Positions 49,036-56,522 of a stretch of DNA of 64,000 bases are shown here, piece after piece (position 1 is the stretch's first letter; every line of letters starts with the position of its first letter). The DNA is taken from assembly GCF_002875945.1 (NCBI RefSeq), contig NZ_MCZK01000172.1, positions 62,001 through 126,000 of the forward strand. The letters run 5' to 3'. The notes under the pieces are model-generated. The model saw only the letters and a program-made list of their open reading frames with translations. It was not told where the DNA came from and did not search any database. Both the position numbers and the translations under genes were made by a program. This DNA comes from Vibrio lentus (GTDB lineage Bacteria; Pseudomonadota; Gammaproteobacteria; Enterobacterales; Vibrionaceae).

Positions 49036-49116
49036 GGGCCTTTTAATTTCAGTACTTGTACTGACCTACCTTGTGGCGATGTCATTGAATTAACGTTGTA
49101 AATTACTGCTAAAAAC

Positions 49117-49635
49117 ATGGCTGAGAAACGCAATATTTTTCTTGTTGGCCCAATGGGCGCCGGCAAAAGTACAATTGGTAGACACCTAGCTTCCCAACTT
49201 CATATGGAGTTTTTAGACTCTGACACTGTGATCGAAGAGCGCACTGGCGCAGACATCGCATGGGTTTTTGATGTTGAGGGCGAAGATGGTTTCCGTAAGC
49301 GCGAAGAATCTGTAATCAACGATCTGACAGAAGAACAAGGTATTGTTCTTGCGACAGGTGGTGGTTCAGTACTGAGCAAAGAAAACCGTAACCGTCTATC
49401 TGCACGAGGCATTGTTGTATACCTAGAGACAACAATTGAAAAGCAACTTGCTCGCACTAACCGCGACAAGAAACGCCCTCTACTTCAAACAGACAACCCG
49501 CGTGATGTGCTAGAAGATCTAGCTGTATCTCGCAACGCACTATACGACGAAGTGGCGGACTACACAGTTCGTACTGACGACCAAAGTGCAAAAGTGGTAG
49601 CCAACCAGATCGTAAAAATGCTAGAAGAACGTTAA
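49117..49635 (+). CDS. aroK: Shikimate kinase I
   Basis: Phosphorylates shikimate in the aromatic amino acid pathway. The 172 residues begin MAEKRNIFLVGPMGAGKSTIGRHLASQL with a P-loop. Further motifs are the shikimate-binding DSDTVIEERTGADIAWVFDVEGEDGFRKREE and the ATGGGSVLSKENR loop, with the lid LARTNRDKKRPLL. No clear ribosome site precedes the ATG. aroB follows 25 bases later, as in E. coli. Confidence 0.96.
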   Translation: MAEKRNIFLVGPMGAGKSTIGRHLASQLHMEFLDSDTVIEERTGADIAWVFDVEGEDGFRKREESVINDLTEEQGIVLATGGGSVLSKENRNRLSARGIVVYLETTIEKQLARTNRDKKRPLLQTDNPRDVLEDLAVSRNALYDEVADYTVRTDDQSAKVVANQIVKMLEER

Positions 49636-49660
49636 GTTCATTTTTTCGGAGAGCAAACCC

Positions 49661-50749
49661 ATGGAACGGATTACGGTCAATCTAGCTGAGCGTAGCTACC
49701 CTATCTCTATTGGCGCCGGGTTATTTGAAGACCCGGCGTACCTTTCTTTTTTATCAGGCAAACAGAAAGTTGTTGTTATCAGTAATGTGACAGTAGCGTC
49801 TCTTTATGCCGATAAAATTTTATCGCTATTGGATCAAGTAGGCTGTCAAACTTCTCTTTTAGAGTTGCCAGACGGTGAGCAGTACAAAACACTTGAAACG
49901 TTCAACTCAGTGATGAGCTACATGCTTGAAGGAAATTACAGCCGCGATGTGGTGGTGATTGCTTTAGGTGGTGGTGTTATCGGTGATTTGGTCGGTTTTG
50001 CTGCCTCTTGTTACCAACGCGGTATTGATTTCATTCAGATCCCGACGACACTTCTTTCTCAAGTGGATTCCTCTGTAGGTGGTAAAACCGCAGTGAACCA
50101 TCCCCTTGGCAAGAATATGATCGGCGCTTTCTATCAACCAAAATCTGTCATCATCGATACAAACTGTTTATCAACGCTCCCTGAGCGTGAGTTTGCAGCG
50201 GGTATTGCTGAGGTCATCAAATACGGCATCATCTATGATGAAACCTTCTTTGATTGGTTGGAACTGAATCTAGAGAAACTTTATCAACTTGATGAACAAG
50301 CACTGATCACCGCAATTGCTCGTTGTTGTGCAATTAAGGCTGAAGTGGTTGCTATCGATGAAAAAGAGTCAGGAATCAGAGCGTTATTGAACCTAGGTCA
50401 TACATTTGGTCATGCGATTGAAGCAGAACTAGGCTATGGTAATTGGCTACATGGTGAAGCTGTGTCTTCAGGCACTGTAATGGCAGCCAAAACGGCTCAA
50501 TTACAGGGACTGATCTCTCAGCAGCAGCTTGAGCGAATTATTTCTATACTCAAGAATGCGAAACTGCCAATCCATACGCCAGAAAGCATGTCTTTTGAAG
50601 ACTTTATGAAGCACATGATGCGCGATAAAAAAGTGCTGTCTGGTCAGTTGCGTTTGGTATTGCCAACAAGTATTGGTACTGCTGAAGTGGTCGCTGATGT
50701 GCCTCAAGACATCATTAAACAAGCGATTGATTTCTGCCGTACTCTTTAA
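49661..50749 (+). CDS. aroB: 3-dehydroquinate synthase
   Basis: NAD-dependent cyclisation of DAHP, the second step of the shikimate pathway. The 362 residues contain LPDGEQYKTLETFNSVMSYML, the nucleotide-binding VIALGGGVIGDLVGFAASCYQRGIDF, PTTLLSQVDSSVGGKTAVNHPLGKNMIGAFYQP with active-site residues, and the zinc ligands in RALLNLGHTFGHAIEAELGYGNWLHGEAV. It is cotranscribed with aroK, and damX follows after 79 bases. Confidence 0.97.
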   Translation: MERITVNLAERSYPISIGAGLFEDPAYLSFLSGKQKVVVISNVTVASLYADKILSLLDQVGCQTSLLELPDGEQYKTLETFNSVMSYMLEGNYSRDVVVIALGGGVIGDLVGFAASCYQRGIDFIQIPTTLLSQVDSSVGGKTAVNHPLGKNMIGAFYQPKSVIIDTNCLSTLPEREFAAGIAEVIKYGIIYDETFFDWLELNLEKLYQLDEQALITAIARCCAIKAEVVAIDEKESGIRALLNLGHTFGHAIEAELGYGNWLHGEAVSSGTVMAAKTAQLQGLISQQQLERIISILKNAKLPIHTPESMSFEDFMKHMMRDKKVLSGQLRLVLPTSIGTAEVVADVPQDIIKQAIDFCRTL

Positions 50750-50828
50750 ATTTGGTTGTGATGTTGCCTAGTTAACCGCTAGGCAACTGAAGCGTTTTAC
50801 TGATCGATCTTATCAGTAGGGATCCCCA

Positions 50829-52346
50829 ATGAGTTTGGCTCATGAATTAAGAGTATTAGAGTTAGAATCTCAAGTTGAGCTATTAGAACGCTTGCAGCTT
50901 TTGACTAACTTTGGCTCAAACCTAGTCACGGTCGCTGGTAAAACTGGCTCTGGCCGTTCATGGTTAGCTCAGCGTTATCTAGAGGCGTGGTCGACAGAAA
51001 AGAATCAGTGTTTACTGCTTTGTCACCCAAGCCAAGATGATCAGCAACACCGAGCTCTTATTCTTAGTCAGATCGTTTCTGATCCACTCTTTAATCAACA
51101 TGACTCTTTATCAGATAGCCTTGCACGGTTGCTGGATGGAGATTCGTGTCACGTGGTTATCGTTATCGATGATGCCCACCGACTCTCAGAGCTCTTAGTA
51201 TCCGAACTATGGATGCTGGTACTTGAGGCTCAATCTAATCCTCAATGGACGATCAATATCGTTCTCTTCTCGGAACCTGGCCATTTAGACCCGCTGTTAA
51301 CACGTCTGAGTTACGGTCAACAACACAAGCCTATCGATCTAGAAATCGATAATCTATCCCAACCCGAAGCTGAACATTTCTTTGAATCACTGGTGATTCG
51401 ATATGTTGATGATGAGTCTGAAACTCGCGTGCGACGTGCGTTTAATAAAGCGCAACCTTTGCCCGGTGAGTTAATGGCCTTAGGAGAATTGAAAGTGGAA
51501 AAAAGGATTATTATTCGCTCAATTATTGGTTCACCTATCAATATCGCGATTGTGATGGCGTTGTTGTTGGTTGTTATCGGCGGCGGTTACTGGTGGATGT
51601 TCAGTCAGCCAACCCCTGATGACAAAGCGCAATCTCTCATTGCACCGATTGAACAGACCGTTATCCCGACGGTTGAAGTGGAAAGTGGCACAGAACAAAC
51701 AGGAATCGATGGTTCGGTTGATTCTGAAGCTGAAACCGACATGAGTTATCAAGGAGCTGACGATGACAGTTCATCTTTACCACCGGTTGTGGTGGAAGGT
51801 ACAGCCAGTGTTGGCGAGGTGAAACAAGAGCAGCAGCGTGTGGTGATTACTTCTGATGTGGTTGATGCGTTGCTGGATGACAAGCCGAAAAGTGCCGATA
51901 CCAGTACGATTGATGCTGTCGTTGAAGAAAACACAGGAGCCGCGGTTAGCTCTCAGCCTGATGCGGCGAAAAATGAGTCACAAGTTTCGGTTGATGAAGA
52001 AGCTGACCTAACGGAATCAACCCCGCCGACCAAAAAGATCACCTTCTCATTTGCTCGCGAAGAGTTACAAGCTATCTCGCCACGTGCGTATACTTTACAG
52101 TTGAGCGCGATGACGTCATTAGAAGATGTTCAGTCTTTTATTGAAGAATATGACGTCGAAGACAAGGTTCGTATTTACCCAACACTTCGTAATGACACCA
52201 AGTGGTTTATCATCACTTATCAAGATTACCCAACGATTCAAGTGGCGCGAGACGCGGTAAGTGCATTATCAAAACCACTTCAACAGTTGGAACCTTGGGC
52301 AAAATCGATGAATCAAGTGCATCGAGAGATAGAACGTGCGAAATAA
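50829..52346 (+). CDS. damX: Cell division protein DamX
   Basis: Bitopic inner-membrane protein recruited to the division site. The 505 residues have an N-terminal AAA-type ATPase-like domain with a P-loop (VTVAGKTGSGRSWLAQRYLEAW) and an Asp-rich VVIVIDDAHRLSELL. A membrane helix lies at about 237-257 (INIAIVMALLLVVIGGGYWWMFS). A long acidic, low-complexity periplasmic linker and a C-terminal SPOR domain (AYTLQLSAMTSLEDVQSFIEEYD to about 490) follow. E. coli DamX has a similar plan. The order aroK-aroB-damX-dam is conserved. Confidence 0.93.
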   Translation: MSLAHELRVLELESQVELLERLQLLTNFGSNLVTVAGKTGSGRSWLAQRYLEAWSTEKNQCLLLCHPSQDDQQHRALILSQIVSDPLFNQHDSLSDSLARLLDGDSCHVVIVIDDAHRLSELLVSELWMLVLEAQSNPQWTINIVLFSEPGHLDPLLTRLSYGQQHKPIDLEIDNLSQPEAEHFFESLVIRYVDDESETRVRRAFNKAQPLPGELMALGELKVEKRIIIRSIIGSPINIAIVMALLLVVIGGGYWWMFSQPTPDDKAQSLIAPIEQTVIPTVEVESGTEQTGIDGSVDSEAETDMSYQGADDDSSSLPPVVVEGTASVGEVKQEQQRVVITSDVVDALLDDKPKSADTSTIDAVVEENTGAAVSSQPDAAKNESQVSVDEEADLTESTPPTKKITFSFAREELQAISPRAYTLQLSAMTSLEDVQSFIEEYDVEDKVRIYPTLRNDTKWFIITYQDYPTIQVARDAVSALSKPLQQLEPWAKSMNQVHREIERAK

Positions 52347-52415
52347 CCCTGAGCTTAGCCTCAAAATATGTTACATTCCGCAGCCTTATTTTTGAGTTGA
52401 TAGATAGAGCAGTAA

Positions 52416-53264
52416 ATGAAAAAGCAGCGTGCCTTTCTAAAATGGGCTGGTGGTAAATATGGCCTAGTTGAAGACATCCAACGTCACCTGCCACCTGCTC
52501 GAAAATTGGTAGAACCTTTTGTCGGTGCCGGCTCAGTATTTCTGAATACTGATTTTGAACAGTACCTGCTTGCGGATATCAATCCCGATCTTATCAACTT
52601 GTACAACCTTCTTAAAACTGACCCTGAAACCTACATTTCTGAAGCGAAGCGCTGGTTCTGTCCTGAGAATAATCGCAAAGAAGTCTTTTTAGATATTCGA
52701 GCTGAGTTCAATGGTACCGACAATGTCATGTATCGCTCGCTTGCTTTCTTGTATATGAACCGATTTGGCTTCAATGGCCTGTGTCGATACAACAAGAAAG
52801 GTGGTTTTAACGTTCCGTTTGGTTCATACAAAAAACCTTACTTCCCAGAAGCTGAGCTTGAGTTTTTCTCTGAGAAAGCGAAAAAAGCGACGTTTGTTTG
52901 TGAAGGCTACAGTGAGACCTTTAGCCGCGCCCGTAAAGGCTGTGTGGTTTATTGTGATCCTCCTTATGCGCCCTTGTCTAGCACCGCTAACTTTACCTCT
53001 TATGCGGGTAATGGCTTCAGCTTAGATGACCAAGCGGCCTTAGCTGATGTTGCAGAAAGAGCGGCAATGGAACGAGGCATCCCTGTCTTGATTTCAAACC
53101 ATGACACCACCTTAACGCGCCGTTTATACCATGGTGCGGAACTGAACGTGGTCAAGGTTAAGCGCACCATTAGCCGTAATGGCGCAGGGCGCAATAAAGT
53201 CGATGAGTTACTGGCACTTTTTCATAAAGAGAAAAACCAGCAACACGCTTCAGAAGAATTGTAG
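52416..53264 (+). CDS. dam: DNA adenine methyltransferase (GATC)
   Basis: Methylates adenine in GATC, guiding mismatch repair and, in Vibrio, replication of chromosome 2. The 282 residues show the SAM-binding FLKWAGGKYGLVEDI and EPFVGAGSVFLNTDF near the N-terminus, the target recognition region (MYRSLAFLYMNRFGFNGLCRYNKKGGFNVPFGSYKKPY) and the catalytic GCVVYCDPPYAPLSSTANFTSY, the DPPY motif near residue 181. It is 69 bases downstream of damX. Confidence 0.97.
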   Translation: MKKQRAFLKWAGGKYGLVEDIQRHLPPARKLVEPFVGAGSVFLNTDFEQYLLADINPDLINLYNLLKTDPETYISEAKRWFCPENNRKEVFLDIRAEFNGTDNVMYRSLAFLYMNRFGFNGLCRYNKKGGFNVPFGSYKKPYFPEAELEFFSEKAKKATFVCEGYSETFSRARKGCVVYCDPPYAPLSSTANFTSYAGNGFSLDDQAALADVAERAAMERGIPVLISNHDTTLTRRLYHGAELNVVKVKRTISRNGAGRNKVDELLALFHKEKNQQHASEEL

Positions 53265-53464
53265 CGACCAACATAACCCTCGAACTCATTAAATTGAGTG
53301 ACCTACGGGTACTTTCATAAACTAATCTTTCGAACTGCTAGGATCTGCTTAGGTGCTTAGGTAGAATTGCACACCAAATAGTCTTGGAATTGAGTCTTGT
53401 ATTTGTATATGAGATGTCACAAGGCGGTGATATTCGCAATTTACTCACTCTTAAGAGGTTTGGT

Positions 53465-54139
53465 ATGAAAGATTTTCTAATCGCTCCATCGATTTTGTCT
53501 GCAGATTTTGCTCGTCTTGGTGAAGACGTAGAGAAAGTACTCGCAGCCGGTGCTGATGTTGTGCACTTCGATGTGATGGACAACCACTACGTACCTAACC
53601 TGACTTTTGGCGCACCTATCTGTAAAGCGCTGCGCGACTACGGTATTACTGCTCCTATCGATGTTCACCTAATGGTTAAGCCTGTAGATAGCATCGTGCC
53701 TGAGTTTGCTAAAGCTGGCGCATCAATGATTACCTTCCATGTTGAAGCCTCTGAGCACGTTGATCGTACTCTACAGCTAATCAAAGAACACGGCTGTAAA
53801 GCGGGTGTCGTACTTAACCCAGCAACGCCACTTTCTTGCCTTGATTACATCCTAGACAAAGTCGATATGATTCTACTGATGTCAGTGAACCCTGGCTTTG
53901 GCGGTCAATCTTTCATTCCTCACACACTTGATAAGCTGCGCGCTGTTCGTAAACTTATTGACGAATCTGGCCGTGATATCCGCCTTGAGATTGATGGTGG
54001 CGTGAAGGTTGATAACATCCGTGAAATCGCAGAAGCGGGCGCAGATATGTTCGTTGCCGGTTCAGCTATCTTCAATCAACCGGACTACAAAGAAGTGATT
54101 GATGAGATGCGTGCAGAGCTTGCAAAAGTTAACGCATAA
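53465..54139 (+). CDS. rpe: Ribulose-phosphate 3-epimerase
   Basis: Interconverts ribulose 5-phosphate and xylulose 5-phosphate in the pentose phosphate pathway. The 224 residues from MKDFLIAPSILSADFARLGEDV are a TIM barrel with metal ligands in HFDVMDNHYVPNLTFG and DVHLMVKP, the MSVNPGFGGQSFIP loop and LEIDGGVKVDNI. The AAGAGG ribosome site supports this start rather than one 81 bases upstream. It follows dam after 200 bases and ends in a terminator. Confidence 0.97.
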   Translation: MKDFLIAPSILSADFARLGEDVEKVLAAGADVVHFDVMDNHYVPNLTFGAPICKALRDYGITAPIDVHLMVKPVDSIVPEFAKAGASMITFHVEASEHVDRTLQLIKEHGCKAGVVLNPATPLSCLDYILDKVDMILLMSVNPGFGGQSFIPHTLDKLRAVRKLIDESGRDIRLEIDGGVKVDNIREIAEAGADMFVAGSAIFNQPDYKEVIDEMRAELAKVNA

Positions 54140-54184
54140 AAGTAGAACTAAGGTCTGTTGACCTAAAATCAAAAAATTTAGATT

Positions 54185-54208
54185 AAGGGGCTCATTGGCC
54201 CCTTTTTT
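54185..54208 (+). terminator. Terminator of rpe
   Basis: AAGGGGC and GCCCCTT pair around a 6-base loop, followed by a T-run. Confidence 0.88.
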
Positions 54209-54258
54209 ACGTCTTATAGCTCAACTCATAAGACGACAATTATAAATAGGAAAGTAAG

Positions 54259-54945
54259 ATGTCATTAAGCTCAATAAAACTGATCGCCTTTGATTTGGAT
54301 GGAACCTTGTTAGATAGCGTGCCTGATTTGGCTGTCGCCGCTGACCAAGCTTGTCAGGAACTGGGTTTTTCTTCAGTAAGCGAAGAACAAGTTCGTGACT
54401 ATGTGGGTAATGGTGCTGACGTTCTTATCGGACGCTCATTGAGCCGCAACCTTACGGTAGATCCAAGTCTAGAGCCTGAGTTGCTAAAGAAAGCGCGCAT
54501 CCTGTTTGATGATTTCTATGAGCAGGGCGGCCACAAGTTAAGCCACCTTTACCCATCAGTTAAAGAGACGCTAGCAGAGCTAGACAAAGCGGGCTTCACC
54601 ATGGCGCTTGTGACCAACAAACCATCGAAATTTGTACCAGACGTTCTGGCGCAGCACGGTATCGATAAGTACTTTGTTGATGTGTTGGGTGGCGACTCTT
54701 TCCCAGAGAAAAAGCCGAACCCAGTGGCGCTGAATTGGTTGCTAGAAAAGCACAATGTGAAGGCTGACGAGATGCTAATGGTTGGCGATTCAAGTAACGA
54801 CATCAAAGCCGCTAAGAATGCAGGCTGTCACTCGTTTGGTCTGACTTACGGTTACAATCATGGCGAACCGATTTCAGTATCAAACCCTGACTATGTCGCA
54901 GACAACATTGCGCAATTACTAGATGTCGTTCTAGTTTCAGCATAA
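54259..54945 (+). CDS. gph: Phosphoglycolate phosphatase
   Basis: HAD-superfamily phosphatase that removes 2-phosphoglycolate, a product of oxidative DNA repair. The 228 residues contain motif I (IAFDLDGTLLDSVPDLAVAA, nucleophile Asp), a helical cap (VRDYVGNGADVLIGRSLS), motif II (ALVTNKPSKFV), motif III Lys in GGDSFPEKKPNPVALNWLL, and motif IV (MLMVGDSSNDIKAAKNAGC). It lies between rpe and trpS, as in E. coli. Confidence 0.94.
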   Translation: MSLSSIKLIAFDLDGTLLDSVPDLAVAADQACQELGFSSVSEEQVRDYVGNGADVLIGRSLSRNLTVDPSLEPELLKKARILFDDFYEQGGHKLSHLYPSVKETLAELDKAGFTMALVTNKPSKFVPDVLAQHGIDKYFVDVLGGDSFPEKKPNPVALNWLLEKHNVKADEMLMVGDSSNDIKAAKNAGCHSFGLTYGYNHGEPISVSNPDYVADNIAQLLDVVLVSA

Positions 54946-55003
54946 AGCGGACAAAAGTTAGCGAACCTACTAGCAAAATACTTGTCAATGAGTAAACTGG
55001 ATG

Positions 55004-55033
55004 AGCCGCACAGAAGAGCTGTGCGGCTTTTCT
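55004..55033 (+). terminator. Terminator of gph
   Basis: AGCCGCACAG and CTGTGCGGCT form a 10-bp stem with a 5-base loop and a T-rich tail. Confidence 0.88.
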
Positions 55034-55040
55034 ATTTTAA

Positions 55041-55087
55041 AGTTAAGAAGCTAAGTTTTTCAGATACTACGTTAAGAAACTAAGTTA
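55041..55087. repeat. Pair of 18-bp imperfect direct repeats before trpS
   Basis: AGTTAAGAAGCTAAGTTT at 55041 and CGTTAAGAAACTAAGTTA at 55070 share 15 of 18 bases, separated by 11 bases. They lie between the gph terminator and trpS. Confidence 0.55.
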
Positions 55088-55121
55088 ACGAGCTTAGCGA
55101 ACAAGCAAAGGAATTAAAACC

Positions 55122-56138
55122 ATGAGCAAGCCCATCGTATTGAGTGGTGTTCAACCATCTGGTGAACTAAGTATCGGTAACTACTTGGGTGCTCTACGTC
55201 AATGGCAACAGATGCAAGATGATTACGATTGCCAATACTGTGTTGTAGACCTTCACGCAATTACGGTTCGCCAAGACCCGAAAGCACTGCATGAAGCGAC
55301 TCTAGACGCATTAGCAATCTGTCTTGCTGTCGGTGTTGATCCAAAGAAGAGCACGCTATTTGTTCAGTCACACGTACCAGAGCATGCTCAACTTGGTTGG
55401 CTTCTTAACTGTTACACACAAATGGGTGAACTGAGCCGTATGACTCAGTTTAAAGATAAGTCTGCACGTCACTCAAATGACGTAAACGTAGGCCTATACG
55501 ATTACCCAGTGTTGATGGCTGCAGACATCCTGCTTTACGGTGCTCACCAAGTGCCAGTAGGTAGCGACCAGAAACAACACCTAGAGCTAGCGCGTGATAT
55601 CGCAAATCGCTTTAACAACATCTACGGCCCTGAAACACCAATCTTCCAAGTACCAGAACCTTACATTCCAACAGTGAATGCACGAGTGATGAGCCTGCAA
55701 GATGCGACTAAGAAGATGTCTAAGTCGGATGATAACCGTAAGAACGTAATTACTCTGCTAGAAGAGCCTAAGTCGATCATCAAGAAGATCAACAAAGCGC
55801 AAACGGATGCAGAAACGCCACCACGTATTGCTCACGATTGGGAAAACAAAGCGGGTATTTCTAACCTAATGGGTCTGTACTCTGCGGCGACGGGTAAAAC
55901 GTTTGAAGAGATCGAAGCTCAATACCAAGGCGTTGAAATGTACGGTCCATTTAAGAAAGATGTCGGTGCAGCGTTGGTTGAGATGCTTGAGCCGATTCAA
56001 TCTGAATACCACCGTATCCGTGCTGATCGTGCTTACATGGACGCAGTAATGAAAGCGGGTGCTGAAAAAGCGTCTGAGCGTGCTGCTGTGACTCTGAAAA
56101 AAGCATACGAAGCGGTAGGTTTTGTTACTCGCCCATAG
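55122..56138 (+). CDS. trpS: Tryptophanyl-tRNA synthetase
   Basis: Class I aminoacyl-tRNA synthetase charging tRNA-Trp. The 338 residues show the HIGH-like motif in GVQPSGELSIGNYLGALRQW, the tryptophan pocket (VVDLHAITVRQDP, YPVLMAADILLYGAHQVPVGSDQKQHLELARDIA) and the KMSKS loop in ATKKMSKSDDNRKNVI. Length and position after gph match E. coli. It ends in its own terminator. Confidence 0.97.
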   Translation: MSKPIVLSGVQPSGELSIGNYLGALRQWQQMQDDYDCQYCVVDLHAITVRQDPKALHEATLDALAICLAVGVDPKKSTLFVQSHVPEHAQLGWLLNCYTQMGELSRMTQFKDKSARHSNDVNVGLYDYPVLMAADILLYGAHQVPVGSDQKQHLELARDIANRFNNIYGPETPIFQVPEPYIPTVNARVMSLQDATKKMSKSDDNRKNVITLLEEPKSIIKKINKAQTDAETPPRIAHDWENKAGISNLMGLYSAATGKTFEEIEAQYQGVEMYGPFKKDVGAALVEMLEPIQSEYHRIRADRAYMDAVMKAGAEKASERAAVTLKKAYEAVGFVTRP

Positions 56139-56522
56139 AGTAAACTAAACAACTCGTTTGAGAATTTGAGCCCAAAGTAGACTTTGTTTACTTTGGGCTT
56201 TTTATTGCCCGCTCTATTTACCTTCCCAGTAAATCTCTTGTTTGAATTGATAATTCATACATTGTCTGGCTAACATATTCACCTTGTTGATGCTGTGTTA
56301 TGGGTCTTATTCATAGCTCTCAAGGTTTATAAAATTTCACTCGTTTCTATATATGTTGGAAATATATAACGTGCCAAACAATTGATGATTCCAAAGTGAT
56401 AAGTTCCTCATTTTCTTGCCAACTGACTTATTCCTTTCATAAATAAACCTGATAGTTACCACAAAATACATGACTGCCCATAGATGGCAGTAACTATAAA
56501 TCAATGAACTCAGGTGAAACGG
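56139..56522 (+). other. trpS-xds intergenic region
   Basis: The 384 bases begin with the trpS terminator. The rest is AT-rich and must contain the nuclease promoter. An inverted repeat TATATAT-N7-ATATATA lies at 56348-56368. No gene or recognised operator is visible. An AGGTG ribosome site ends six bases before the chosen nuclease start. Confidence 0.5.
56169..56204 (+). terminator. Terminator of trpS
   Basis: AGCCCAAAGTA and TACTTTGGGCT form an 11-bp stem with a 9-base loop, followed by a T-run. Confidence 0.88.
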
